From the NCBI RefSeq assembly GCF_024343575.1, contig NZ_RJUA01000004.1:62001-126000 (forward strand): a stretch of DNA of 64,000 bases, given 5' to 3'. The notes under the pieces were generated by a model. The model made no database searches. It had not been told where the DNA came from and saw only the letters and a program-made list of their open reading frames with translations. Shown piece after piece: positions 35,495 through 44,385 of this stretch (within the stretch, counting starts at the first letter, position 1; each line of letters starts with the position of its first letter). This DNA comes from Lacihabitans sp. LS3-19 (GTDB lineage: Bacteria; Bacteroidota; Bacteroidia; Cytophagales; Spirosomataceae). The position numbers and the translations under genes were made by a program.

Positions 35495-35782
35495 ATGGAG
35501 TCCCTAAAAGCCAAAGTAGTTGTGAATCTAAATGGTGAACAATTGCCCTTTGTGGTTCCAAAATCAGACGAGCCCTATTTTAGAGAAGCTAAAGAAATGT
35601 TAAATGACCGTTTGGCTGTCCTAACCCGTGAATATTCTGCGTTTGCAAGTTCACAGATGTTAGTTTCTGTTTTAGCTGTAGAAGCACTTGTTGACGCAAT
35701 GAAAATAAACGAGAACTATCAAAGGTTGAAAGGAGAGGTACAAGAAAGGTTAGAATTGATTCAAACAAATTTTGAGGATTAA
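35495..35782 (+). CDS. zapA: Cell division protein ZapA
   Basis: The 95-residue protein has the ZapA pattern: an N-terminal beta part (KAKVVVNLNGEQLPFVVPKSDEPYFREAKEMLNDRL) and a long C-terminal helix (SSQMLVSVLAVEALVDAMKINENYQRLKGEVQERLELI). ZapA promotes bundling of FtsZ filaments at the division site. Length is normal for the family. It is preceded closely by a coiled-coil gene, and rny follows after about 86 nt of AT-rich sequence. Confidence 0.85.
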   Translation: MESLKAKVVVNLNGEQLPFVVPKSDEPYFREAKEMLNDRLAVLTREYSAFASSQMLVSVLAVEALVDAMKINENYQRLKGEVQERLELIQTNFED

Positions 35783-35868
35783 TACCACAAACGCTATTCC
35801 TACTTATTTTTTAATATCATTAAATGAAACGTTAGTTTTGATATTATTAAAATTTTAAATTTAAAAAA

Positions 35869-37434
35869 ATGCCAGTATATCTTTTTATAATTGTAGGCCT
35901 AGTGGTAGGACTTGCAATTGGGTATTTCTTAGGTCAAAGCCTAATGAAAAAAAACCTCGCTAACCAAGAGGAAGAAGCCAATAAATCAGCCCAAGAGATT
36001 ATCAGAAATGCCAAAAATAGTGCAGAAAACATCAAAAAAGATAAGATGTTAGAAGCCAAAGAGCATTTTATGAAGCTCAAGTCAGACTTTGACGAAGATG
36101 CCAATCAACGCAAGAATACCATTGTTCAGAATGAGCAAAAGGTGAAACAAATGCAGCAACAAGCTACTACTGAGCTTGAGAAAACAAAACGTCTTGAGAA
36201 TGAATTGATTGCTAAATCTGAAAGACTAGAAAGCCAAATTGAACAAGCCACAAAAAAACGCGAGGAGGCAGAAAAAATGCACCAACAGCAGGTGTATCAA
36301 TTGGAAAAAATCGCCAACCTAACTGCTGAGCAAGCAAAACAACAGTTGGTAGATGCTCTTAAGCAAGAAGCAGAAACTAAAGCTTCGAGTTTTATCAAAC
36401 AATCCATTGAAGAAGCTAAATTAACGGCTACCAAAGAAGCTAAAAAGATTGTCATTGAAACCATTCAAAGAACAGCCGCCGAACAAGCAATTGAAAACTG
36501 TGTTTCCGTGTTTAATATCGAAAGTGACGAAATCAAGGGTAAAATAATAGGTAGAGAAGGAAGGAATATCAGAGCACTAGAAGCTGCTACAGGTGTGGAG
36601 ATTATAGTAGATGATACCCCAGAAGCTATTGTGATTTCAAGTTTTGATCCAGTAAGAAGAGAAGTTGCAAGGCTATCGATGCATAGATTGGTACAAGATG
36701 GAAGAATTCACCCAGCCAGAATCGAAGAGATTGTAAATAAGACCCGCAAAGATATTGACAATGAAATCATTGAAATAGGAGAGAGGACTGTTATAGACTT
36801 GGGCATTCATGGTTTACATCCTGAACTAATCAAGATGGTGGGTAGAATGAGATTTAGGTCTTCTTATGGTCAGAATCTATTGCAACACTCAAGAGAGGTA
36901 GCCAAGCTTTGTGCTACTATGGCGGCCGAAATGGGCTTGAATGTAAAACTGGCCAAAAGAGCAGGTCTATTACATGATATTGGAAAAGTTAACCAAGAAG
37001 AGTCAGACCTACCACACGCTATTTTGGGTATGGAAATGGCCAAAAAATACAAGGAGAATCCAGAAGTTTGTAATGCCATCGGTGCACACCATGACGAGAT
37101 AGAGATGACATCAATGATATCTCCACTAGTACAAGTTTGTGATGCTATATCAGGTTCAAGACCTGGTGCTAGACGTGAAATGATGGAATCTTATGCAAGA
37201 AGACTACATGATTTAGAAGATTTGGCTTTGTCATTTAAAGGCGTTGAGAAATGTTATGCCATCCAAGCAGGTAGAGAGTTAAGGGTTTTGGTAGATGCTG
37301 AAAATATCTCTGACGACGAAGCAAACATGATGTCGTTTAATATTTCTCAAAAAATCGAGAAAGAAATGCAATATCCAGGTCAAATTAAAGTGTGTGTTAT
37401 TCGTGAAATGCGAAGTGTAGCGTATGCTAAATAA
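35869..37434 (+). CDS. rny: Ribonuclease Y
   Basis: The 521-residue endoribonuclease has an N-terminal membrane helix ([18 protein letters not shown]), a long coiled coil (about 35-200), a KH domain ([27 protein letters not shown]) and an HD domain (AGLLHDIGK, with AHHDEIE later) that carries the metal-dependent active site. It begins mRNA decay at the inner membrane. The C-terminus ([17 protein letters not shown]) is typical. A terminator follows (37470-37506). Confidence 0.97.
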   Translation: MPVYLFIIVGLVVGLAIGYFLGQSLMKKNLANQEEEANKSAQEIIRNAKNSAENIKKDKMLEAKEHFMKLKSDFDEDANQRKNTIVQNEQKVKQMQQQATTELEKTKRLENELIAKSERLESQIEQATKKREEAEKMHQQQVYQLEKIANLTAEQAKQQLVDALKQEAETKASSFIKQSIEEAKLTATKEAKKIVIETIQRTAAEQAIENCVSVFNIESDEIKGKIIGREGRNIRALEAATGVEIIVDDTPEAIVISSFDPVRREVARLSMHRLVQDGRIHPARIEEIVNKTRKDIDNEIIEIGERTVIDLGIHGLHPELIKMVGRMRFRSSYGQNLLQHSREVAKLCATMAAEMGLNVKLAKRAGLLHDIGKVNQEESDLPHAILGMEMAKKYKENPEVCNAIGAHHDEIEMTSMISPLVQVCDAISGSRPGARREMMESYARRLHDLEDLALSFKGVEKCYAIQAGRELRVLVDAENISDDEANMMSFNISQKIEKEMQYPGQIKVCVIREMRSVAYAK

Positions 37435-37738
37435 GTTAAATTGAAAAGAAACAGTTTTTGAACTATATCAAGAAAACCGAAAGTAAATTTTCGGTTTTCT
37501 TTTTTGTTTATAGTCAAATCTTGAGAATTTCAACTATTGATACAAATGTATGTATTTTGCGGAATTTCAATATTTTTGCTTTGAAAAGAGGTAATAATCG
37601 AATTTTTCTTTCAAAAAATAATCCTTTTTTGACCAATATCAATCTTCTCAGTTTTAAATTAAATTTTTTTTGCGATTTGTACTATTTTTAGTAAATTAGC
37701 ACAATAATAATAGGGTAAATTATAATTAATAAAATAGT
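37435..37738 (+). other. rny-gltA intergenic region with rny terminator
   Basis: The stem AAAACCGAAA/TTTTCGGTTTT with a T run (37470-37506) ends the pheT-rny unit. The rest, to 37738, is the AT-rich leader of gltA. A TATTTTTG (37571-37578) matches the -7 consensus but has no well-spaced -33 TTG, so the gltA promoter remains uncertain. Confidence 0.65.
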
Positions 37739-39022
37739 ATGGCGGAGTCGGCTAAGATAATAATTGATGGGAAAGAATACGAGTTCCCAGTCATTGAGGG
37801 TTCTGAGAATGAAAAAGCAATTGATATCTCGAGCTTAAGGGCTAAAACAGGTTATATCACCATAGATGAAGGTTTTAAAAACACTGGTTCTACTACAAGT
37901 GATATTACTTTTCTAGATGGTGAGGAAGGAATATTGAGATACAGAGGATATTCGATAGAAGACTTAGCTGATAAGGCTGATTTTCTTGAGGTGGCTTATT
38001 TGTTGATTTATGGTGAATTACCAACGACTGAAGAGTACGATGTTTTTGTGAATAAAATCACAAAGCATACAATGGTAAATGAAGACATGAGAAAAATCTT
38101 TGATGGTTTTCCTGTCAACGCTCACCCAATGGGCATCATGTCAGCATTGGCTAGTGCTATGTCAGGTTTTTACCCTGATTCGTTTGACGACAAAAAACCT
38201 GATAATACAGAGTTACATATCATTCGTTTGTTGGCTAAGTTTCCTACTTTGGCTACTTGGTGTTACAAAAAGTCACAAGGGCACCCAATAAACTATCCTA
38301 AGAACGATTTAGACTATTGTTCTAATTTCTTACACATGATGTTTGCTTTGCCTGTTGAGAACTACAAAGTAGATCCAAAAGTGTCTTCAGCATTGAATAA
38401 ACTTTTGATACTTCATGCAGACCACGAGCAAAACTGTTCAACCTCAACAGTAAGATTGGTAGGCTCATCTAAAGCAAATATCTATTCTAGCATATCAGCT
38501 GGTATTTCAGCTCTATGGGGGCCATTGCATGGCGGTGCCAACCAAGAGGTAATAGAAATGTTAGAAGAGATTAAAAATGGTGGAGGAGATGTTCAGAAAT
38601 ACATAGACAAAGCTAAAGATAAGAATTCTGGCTTTAGATTATTTGGATTTGGACACAGAGTTTACAAAAACTTTGACCCAAGAGCCAAAATCATAAAGAA
38701 AGCAGCTGATGATGTTTTAAGTTTATTGGGAGTTACTGATCCAGTTTTGGAGATAGCCAAAGGTTTAGAAGAAGCGGCTTTGAAAGACGATTATTTTGTG
38801 TCAAGAAAACTTTATCCTAACGTAGACTTTTATTCGGGTATAATCTATAGAGCATTGGGTATACCGACCAATATGTTTACTGTAATGTTTGCCATCGGTC
38901 GTTTACCAGGATGGATAGCCCAATGGATGGAACTAAGGGACCAAAAACAAGCTATTGGAAGACCTAGACAAATCTATACAGGTTCTCCTAAAAAGGATTT
39001 TGTAGAGAAATCTAAAAGATAA
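37739..39022 (+). CDS. gltA: Citrate synthase
   Basis: The 427-residue type II citrate synthase condenses acetyl-CoA and oxaloacetate, the entry step of the TCA cycle. It has an N-terminal beta domain (AKIIIDGKEYEFPVIEG), the GFKNTGSTTSDITFLDGEEGILRYRGYSIEDLA region, catalytic His in LHADHEQNCSTSTVR and in PLHGGANQEVIEML, and the catalytic Asp region LYPNVDFYSGIIY. The FGFGHRVYKNFDPRA segment binds substrate. Its terminator overlaps the 3' end of the convergent LytTR gene. Confidence 0.97.
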   Translation: MAESAKIIIDGKEYEFPVIEGSENEKAIDISSLRAKTGYITIDEGFKNTGSTTSDITFLDGEEGILRYRGYSIEDLADKADFLEVAYLLIYGELPTTEEYDVFVNKITKHTMVNEDMRKIFDGFPVNAHPMGIMSALASAMSGFYPDSFDDKKPDNTELHIIRLLAKFPTLATWCYKKSQGHPINYPKNDLDYCSNFLHMMFALPVENYKVDPKVSSALNKLLILHADHEQNCSTSTVRLVGSSKANIYSSISAGISALWGPLHGGANQEVIEMLEEIKNGGGDVQKYIDKAKDKNSGFRLFGFGHRVYKNFDPRAKIIKKAADDVLSLLGVTDPVLEIAKGLEEAALKDDYFVSRKLYPNVDFYSGIIYRALGIPTNMFTVMFAIGRLPGWIAQWMELRDQKQAIGRPRQIYTGSPKKDFVEKSKR

Positions 39023-39048
39023 TAATTCTTTAAAATAGAAATAAAAAA

Positions 39049-39076
39049 ACTCTTCAGGTATGAAGAGTTTTTTTTG
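39049..39076 (+). terminator. gltA terminator
   Basis: AAACTCTTC and GAAGAGTTT form a stem with an 8-T run. The structure lies inside the last codons of the LytTR gene on the other strand, whose stop is at 39054. Confidence 0.8.
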
Positions 39077-39389
39077 TGCTTCTTATTTCGAAAAAATCAT
39101 TTTTCTTGCGTCTACTTAGTTCAACTTTATTGTTGTTAATAAGCTCTATATGCCTATCTGAATGGAATGAACAGGAAACTACGTGTTCTAGATTTATTAA
39201 AAAAGATTTATGAGGTCTAAAAAAACCATAAGGTACAAAAATACCTTCTAGCTCTTTTAAAGTTCTTGAAAGTACTATTCTTTTGCCGTCCGTCATAAAG
39301 ACTTCAGAATAGTTAGCTTCAGCTTTTAGGAATATGACATTTTCAGGCGTTACGGTGGTTTTTCCCACCAAATGTATTTTTGGACTCAT
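39054..39389 (-). CDS. Stand-alone LytTR DNA-binding protein
   Basis: The 111-residue protein is one LytTR domain: VIFLKAEANYSEVFMTDGKRIVLSRTLKELEG, then FVPYGFFRPHKSFLINLEHVVSC with the characteristic H-S-F-L-I-N motif, and ELSRRKKNDF at the end. There is no receiver domain or membrane helix, so it is not a classic two-component regulator. It probably binds DNA as a small regulator; targets are unknown. It lies 65 nt downstream of the outer-membrane gene of the metal-type operon and might be read through from it. Confidence 0.85.
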   Translation of the reverse strand: MSPKIHLVGKTTVTPENVIFLKAEANYSEVFMTDGKRIVLSRTLKELEGIFVPYGFFRPHKSFLINLEHVVSCSFHSDRHIELINNNKVELSRRKKNDFFEIRSTKKTLHT

Positions 39390-39453
39390 AAAAATCGTGG
39401 TGTTTTTTATTAAGACCCAAGGTGTTACAAAAAGGTTGGAATGGAAGATGAAA

Positions 39454-39990
39454 TTATTTTACAATATTTAATCTCAAACCAAGATTAATATTGGGAGCCA
39501 TAAAAAAAGGTTTCGGAGCAATTTCTAAATAGCCACCGGCATCTATAAACACTGCCAAATCATTTTCAGGTATGCTAAGTTCTATACCACTATTTACTGC
39601 TGGACCCAATGAGATAACTCTAAAAGCATCCCTGGTGCCGATTTTTGGAGTTCTGTTGCGAGAGTTTATTTGTCCACCAAATCCATAATAGGCATGTAGC
39701 CTTTCTCTCTTTCCAATACTTTTCTGAAAATTATACAAACCTTGCACCATTATTCCAGCTTCGTCATAAATGGTTTCCTTATTATAATTTCTAACCCTTC
39801 CATACAGAAAACCAAAGCTACCTACGTTTACATCAAAAGAACGGTCACCATAAGAAAAATATTTCCTAATGTTCAAACCTAATGGTTCTCCAACTTTTAG
39901 TCCTAAAGCCCAATTATTTTCGTATTGTGCAAATGCTCCAGAAAGTCCTAGGATTGTAAGTGTTAAGGTTAAAATTGTACGTTTTTTCAT
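39454..39990 (-). CDS. Small outer-membrane beta-barrel protein
   Basis: The 178-residue product has a signal peptide (RTILTLTLTILGLSGAFAQ) and alternating strands ending NINLGLRLNIVK, typical of 8-strand barrels. It overlaps the DUF3299-like gene by 4 nt, so it belongs to the ABC-transporter operon. A metal-related role in the outer membrane is inferred from context. It is not clearly an OmpA-type protein; no peptidoglycan-binding domain is present. Confidence 0.7.
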   Translation of the reverse strand: MKKRTILTLTLTILGLSGAFAQYENNWALGLKVGEPLGLNIRKYFSYGDRSFDVNVGSFGFLYGRVRNYNKETIYDEAGIMVQGLYNFQKSIGKRERLHAYYGFGGQINSRNRTPKIGTRDAFRVISLGPAVNSGIELSIPENDLAVFIDAGGYLEIAPKPFFMAPNINLGLRLNIVK

Positions 39991-40421
39991 AATTCTATCT
40001 CAGCTTTATCTATTATGTAATTTAATTCGTTAATGTCGTCGGTATTTAATGTGAAAATACCTGTTACAGTCACCCTATCATCCGTATTGAATCTTTTAGA
40101 TACTTTCTTGAACTTTACAGAAACCACCGATTCTGGACCAGCCTGTCCACAAAAAAAGCAGGAAGAAAATGGATTAGCAGACAAAACATAATAATTTGCG
40201 TCTACATCTATTGGGATCATATAGCCTGTTAGGGCAATTTCTTTCCCTTTTAGTGCATTTACTTTTGTTCCAAACTGTGGTTCTAGGACAAACATATTTT
40301 CAGAGGCATTCCACTTTTTCTTAAATGTTACGTCTCGTAAGTTTTCCCAAGTGATTTTTATAGGAGTAGCTGCAAATACTAAAAAAGGGATAAGTAATAA
40401 AACTGCTATATATTTTTTCAT
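39987..40421 (-). CDS. DUF3299-like secreted protein with CxxC motif
   Basis: The 144-residue protein has an N-terminal signal peptide (MKKYIAVLLLIPFLVFA). The core ALKGKEIALTGYMIPIDVDANYYVLSANPFSSC continues with FFCGQAGPESVVSV, and the cysteine pair lies in SSCFFCGQAGPES. The pattern matches the DUF3299 group. In Vibrio cholerae a DUF3299 protein belongs to the Zur-regulated zrg zinc-uptake cluster (family memory). A metal-binding or redox role is likely. It lies between the permease (1 nt gap) and the outer-membrane protein (4-nt overlap). Confidence 0.75.
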   Translation of the reverse strand: MKKYIAVLLLIPFLVFAATPIKITWENLRDVTFKKKWNASENMFVLEPQFGTKVNALKGKEIALTGYMIPIDVDANYYVLSANPFSSCFFCGQAGPESVVSVKFKKVSKRFNTDDRVTVTGIFTLNTDDINELNYIIDKAEIEL

Positions 40422-40422
40422 T

Positions 40423-41616
40423 TTAATCGTTTGCCAAGGTTTTTGAAATGTTTATTCTATAAATTCCTAAAGAAGGAATTAGTGCTGCAAAAATACCAAC
40501 TAATAACGCTGCAATCAACAAATATATTTCTTCTTTTTGTAATACAGTCTGATCTAGGCCAAAATTAAAGCTTTCATCTAACATTCTAGAGGCTAACCAA
40601 AGCCCCAATCTACTAACCAAAATGCCTAAAATATATCCAGAAATACTTAGTATTAAACCCTCCAACATCAACATAAAAAAGAGTTTGATTCTTTTTCCTC
40701 CCATTGAAAGCATCAGTGCCATTTCGTATTTTCGTTCTTTTAAGGCATTGTATAAGGTTACAAATACACTAATGCCACTAATCAGCATTATAGCCAGTGC
40801 AAGGGCCTTGAATGCATCCATCCCTATACCCATATGTTCAAAGAGTCTGTTTATCTCGATGGCAGGCAATGCGGCTTGCATATTTGTATTTTGATTGATA
40901 GTTCTCGGAATCGTCATCAATCCTAAAGGCGACCTAAACTTTATTAAAGCACAGGTGATATTTTGGTCTTCTGAATGCGTTTCTTCTTCATGATTACTTT
41001 CTTCGTGTTCATGAACTTCCCAAATACTCGCTAAGTTGCATAAAATCAAATTGTCGATTACAGAATTGTTGTATTTAAGAATACCAACGACTTTATAGCT
41101 TTTATCACCGTGTTTTTCTCCTTCTTTTTCCAATCCATGCGAACTTGTAAAAGTATCGTCTACTTTGACATTTAGTTTTTTAGCAGCATTGGCACCAATT
41201 ACCACTTCCATTGTGTTCTTAAAACCCCTTCCAGATGCGTAATCTGCCGAAAAATGCTTTAAATAGGGGTAGATGGTTCCAACAATTCTAAAGCCTTGGT
41301 AATTATCACCCATTGAAAGCGGCAACACTTGTTTTATCAATGGATTGTTTTGAAGTGGTTCTAATTCCTTCATTGGAATGTTACCAGTCGGAGCATCTAT
41401 TTGGTAAACACCAGACAAAATCAATTGAAGTGGACTTCCTTTGGCTCCGACCACCATGTCTATACCTGAGATGTTTTTGGAGAATTTACTCTGCAGTTGA
41501 TTTCCAATGTTGATTAAAAGTGAAATGATACTTATACCAAACATCATCAATAGGACACATAAGAAACTGTTAAGTTTTTTAGCCCAAATGTTTTTCCAAA
41601 CTATTTTTAAAAGCAT
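40423..41616 (-). CDS. FtsX/MacB-like ABC permease with His/Glu-rich loop
   Basis: The 397-residue permease has an N-terminal helix (about 17-38), a large periplasmic domain, and three C-terminal helices (about 275-395), the FtsX/LolC/MacB layout. The periplasmic domain carries an unusual stretch, HEHEESNHEEETHSED (about residues 196-211), rich in His and acidic residues and typical of metal-binding loops. It pairs with the ATPase 1 nt upstream. The operon context suggests metal transport across the envelope, which is inference. Confidence 0.82.
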   Translation of the reverse strand: MLLKIVWKNIWAKKLNSFLCVLLMMFGISIISLLINIGNQLQSKFSKNISGIDMVVGAKGSPLQLILSGVYQIDAPTGNIPMKELEPLQNNPLIKQVLPLSMGDNYQGFRIVGTIYPYLKHFSADYASGRGFKNTMEVVIGANAAKKLNVKVDDTFTSSHGLEKEGEKHGDKSYKVVGILKYNNSVIDNLILCNLASIWEVHEHEESNHEEETHSEDQNITCALIKFRSPLGLMTIPRTINQNTNMQAALPAIEINRLFEHMGIGMDAFKALALAIMLISGISVFVTLYNALKERKYEMALMLSMGGKRIKLFFMLMLEGLILSISGYILGILVSRLGLWLASRMLDESFNFGLDQTVLQKEEIYLLIAALLVGIFAALIPSLGIYRINISKTLAND

Positions 41617-41617
41617 C

Positions 41618-42244
41618 TTAAAGTGTTATTTGGTTTGAAAATCTACTTTTTAATCTTTGGTCGTGCGTAACTATTACCAAGGCAGCACCCACAGCATTGG
41701 CTTGGGTTTCTAACAAATCTGCCACTTTCTCGCAGTTTTCGTCATCTAGTGCAGAAGTTGGTTCGTCGGCAAGAATAATTTTTGGCGTATTCATCAGTGC
41801 CCTCGCTATGCTTACTCGCTGTTGTTCCCCACCACTTAGTTCTTGTACTTTATTACGTAGTAAATCATGCAGGCCAAGGCTATTTGCTAATGCATGCATT
41901 TTTCCTTTGTCGAGGGCTTTATTGCCAAGGTAATTTGCTAAAAGTAGATTGTCTGCTACATTTAAGGCATTGACAAAATACGGTTTTTGAAAAATTATCC
42001 CAATGTTTTTGGCCCTAAAATTCGTCAATTCGGCAGAATTTAAACCTGTTGTTTCTGTTTCTTCAATGATTAAACTTCCAGATTTTGGTTGTATCAACAA
42101 TGCCAAAATATTCAATAAAGTGGTTTTTCCTGTTCCAGAATTTCCCAAAATCAAGAGGGTTTCTTTGGGTTTTAATTTAATGTTGGGAAAATCAAATTGA
42201 TTATTATTTCCGTATGAAAACGCTAGCGAGTTAGTTATTAGCAT
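41618..42244 (-). CDS. ABC transporter ATP-binding protein (LolD/MacB type)
   Basis: The 208-residue ATPase has Walker A GNSGTGKTT, a Q-loop FQKPYF, signature LSGGEQQRVSIARAL and Walker B ILADEPTSALD, in the LolD/MacB arrangement. It powers the permease next to it. It heads the four-gene operon ATPase, permease, DUF3299-like, outer-membrane protein, driven from a strong promoter at 42263-42291. Confidence 0.9.
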   Translation of the reverse strand: MLITNSLAFSYGNNNQFDFPNIKLKPKETLLILGNSGTGKTTLLNILALLIQPKSGSLIIEETETTGLNSAELTNFRAKNIGIIFQKPYFVNALNVADNLLLANYLGNKALDKGKMHALANSLGLHDLLRNKVQELSGGEQQRVSIARALMNTPKIILADEPTSALDDENCEKVADLLETQANAVGAALVIVTHDQRLKSRFSNQITL

Positions 42245-42262
42245 TTGTTGATTTTATTTATT

Positions 42263-42291
42263 CAAAAATAATTTAAATGCTCTTTAATCAA
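42263..42291 (-). promoter_or_regulatory. Promoter of the ABC/DUF3299 operon
   Basis: On the minus strand TATTTTTG (42263-42270) matches the -7 element and TTG (42289-42291) the -33 element, separated by 18 nt. Transcription would start about 14 nt upstream of the ATPase start codon. Confidence 0.65.
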
Positions 42292-42393
42292 AAACGCTTT
42301 CAGGTTTATTTCAAGAAAAAAGTTTTTTGTGCAATCTTATTTTTACTTTATTTGTTTATAAAATAGATTTATTAAACTTTAAAACTATATCAT

Positions 42394-43029
42394 ATGTCAC
42401 TAAGATTAGGAGATGTGGCTCCAGATTTTTCTGCGGAGACTACACAAGGACCAATTAATTTTCATGAATGGTTAGGAGATTCTTGGGGAATGCTTTTTTC
42501 GCATCCTGCAGATTTTACGCCTGTGTGTACTACTGAGTTAGGAAAGACGGCTCTTCTTAAAGGAGATTTCGAGAAAAAAGGGGTTAAAGTTATCGCCATA
42601 TCAGTAGATAGTTTGGAATCGCACAACAAATGGATTCCGGACATTGAAGAAGTAAACGGAATTAAAATGAATTTTCCGATTATTGCTGACCCAGAAAAAA
42701 AGGTTGCTGAGATGTATGATATGATTCATCCAAATGCATCTGAGAAAGCCACTGTTCGTTCGGTATTTATCATTGGGCCAGATAAGAAAATTAAATTGAT
42801 GCTTACATATCCTGCTTCTACAGGCAGAAACTTCCAAGAGTTGCTTAGGGTGATTGATTCTTTGCAGTTAACAGCTGTTCATTCGGTTGCTACACCTGCA
42901 GATTGGAAAGACGGAGATGATGCCATCGTAGTACCTTCGATATCTACTGCGGATGCCATACTGAAGTTTCCTAAAGGAGTGAGAGAAATTAAGTCATATT
43001 TGAGGTATACGCCTCAACCGAATAAATAA
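42394..43029 (+). CDS. Peroxiredoxin (Prx6-type, 1-Cys)
   Basis: The 211-residue thiol peroxidase has the active site PADFTPVCTTELG with the peroxidatic Cys (about residue 45) and the long C-terminal extension (SVATPADWKDGDDAIVVPSISTADAI ... YLRYTPQPNK) of the Prx6 subfamily. No resolving Cys is evident, so it is 1-Cys. It reduces H2O2 and organic peroxides. It is divergent from the ABC operon; its promoter may be TTTATTTG (42347-42354) with TTG 17 nt upstream, an imperfect match. Confidence 0.92.
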   Translation: MSLRLGDVAPDFSAETTQGPINFHEWLGDSWGMLFSHPADFTPVCTTELGKTALLKGDFEKKGVKVIAISVDSLESHNKWIPDIEEVNGIKMNFPIIADPEKKVAEMYDMIHPNASEKATVRSVFIIGPDKKIKLMLTYPASTGRNFQELLRVIDSLQLTAVHSVATPADWKDGDDAIVVPSISTADAILKFPKGVREIKSYLRYTPQPNK

Positions 43030-43035
43030 TATAGA

Positions 43036-43066
43036 AAAAGCTGAACTTAAGGTTCGGCTTTTTTTA
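43036..43066 (+). terminator. Peroxiredoxin terminator
   Basis: AAGCTGAAC and GTTCGGCTT form a stem followed by seven T. It reaches the stop codon of the convergent T9SS plug gene at 43064. Confidence 0.78.
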
Positions 43067-44362
43067 TCTATTGTTTTTTAAGATTTGGTAGCCTATCAAC
43101 TTTTCAGAGCGAGCTCCTGGAGGTTTATGATAAATGAAAATCTCATAAGTGTTTCCAGTATCCGAAAAATTCCCTTCATATATATCTTCATCAGCTATTT
43201 GAGAATTTGTATTTACTTTTCCAAACGCAAAATCATAAATGCCCTGCTTTAATAAAAGCCTTTTTTCATACAGTTGTTGATTAGGATTAAAATCCATTTC
43301 TAACTTATCCCAATTGCTAAGTTTACCATAGATTACAGGCTTTTCATTTTCATCCAAGTAGGGGATGTTTAATTGGAAAATCGCATCTATGTAATCACTA
43401 TTTAGGTCTATTTCTCCGCCTTCTAAGTTATAAACTAAATACCCTCCGTCGTTGTCATAGGCATTTAAATAGGCTTTGTTTGATCTCTTTTCTTGAGGAA
43501 GAATCCAAAGCTGATCAGGTTTGCCTAAAACTATTTGAGAAATATTTTGACTTTTTCTAAATGAACTCGATAAATCTACAAATCTGAATTCATTGCCTGC
43601 CTTTATTAGATTTTTACTGTCAAAATACTTTAAAGTGAAAGTGTTTCTACCAGAGTTTATCAAATTTTGATTATCAATTTCTGTTTGTTTATCTTCTCTT
43701 TGATTTTGTCTAATTAAAATTTTAAGGTCCCTTTGAGGAAAAAGTACATTATAGTTTCCTATTTCTATTTTGAAATTTAATTGTTGGTAACTTCTCCAAA
43801 ACCCTGGGTCTTGTGCTTGGCTAATATTTCCGTCAATCCCAATATTTTGTTCGAATACACTAAATTCTCGTTCAAAAAGGGGCTCTCCTTCTGTTCTATT
43901 TTCAAATATTTGCAATATGAAATTACCGCTGATTTTAGTTTTAGGTACTTTAAAACTATAATGATAGTAGGGTATTTTGGTGTTTTGAGATACTTCAAAA
44001 GTATTAATGAAATATTCGTTAAAACCATCTAAGTACTCCATTTCACTCAATTGAGATTTTTGCCAATCATAATCACAATGTATGATTTTTGCACTATAAG
44101 AGGTGTATTGAGCTCTTAAGTCGTCAAATTCAAGTATTAAACTTGCTGAAGGGTTATTTTTATTGAGTACAGCTGGATTATTATATCTTTCGTTAAAATT
44201 GTCATTTGGACTGTATGAATACAACAATATAGTTTTAATGAAATCATTATCAATTTCAGTTTTTGATGGATAAATGGTTTTTTCTCCTAAGTCTCTTAAC
44301 CCAAAACAAAAAGACAGCTTTGATATAAATATTATCCCAAAAACTAAAAGTGATTTATTCAT
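43064..44362 (-). CDS. Type IX secretion system plug protein (DUF5103)
   Basis: The 432-residue exported protein (signal peptide MNKSLLVFGIIFISKLSFCFG) matches the DUF5103 family, now recognised as the T9SS plug that closes the SprA translocon from the periplasmic side in Flavobacterium. Typical segments are ASLILEFDDLRAQYTSYSAKIIHCDYDW and the IPYYHYSFKVPKTKISGNFILQIFE strand set. It lies 24 nt after the second ABC-F gene on the same strand, so it is probably co-transcribed. Its presence agrees with the T9SS sorting domains at 53-57 kb. Confidence 0.85.
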   Translation of the reverse strand: MNKSLLVFGIIFISKLSFCFGLRDLGEKTIYPSKTEIDNDFIKTILLYSYSPNDNFNERYNNPAVLNKNNPSASLILEFDDLRAQYTSYSAKIIHCDYDWQKSQLSEMEYLDGFNEYFINTFEVSQNTKIPYYHYSFKVPKTKISGNFILQIFENRTEGEPLFEREFSVFEQNIGIDGNISQAQDPGFWRSYQQLNFKIEIGNYNVLFPQRDLKILIRQNQREDKQTEIDNQNLINSGRNTFTLKYFDSKNLIKAGNEFRFVDLSSSFRKSQNISQIVLGKPDQLWILPQEKRSNKAYLNAYDNDGGYLVYNLEGGEIDLNSDYIDAIFQLNIPYLDENEKPVIYGKLSNWDKLEMDFNPNQQLYEKRLLLKQGIYDFAFGKVNTNSQIADEDIYEGNFSDTGNTYEIFIYHKPPGARSEKLIGYQILKNNR

Positions 44363-44385
44363 GATTTAATAACGTATAAAAACAA

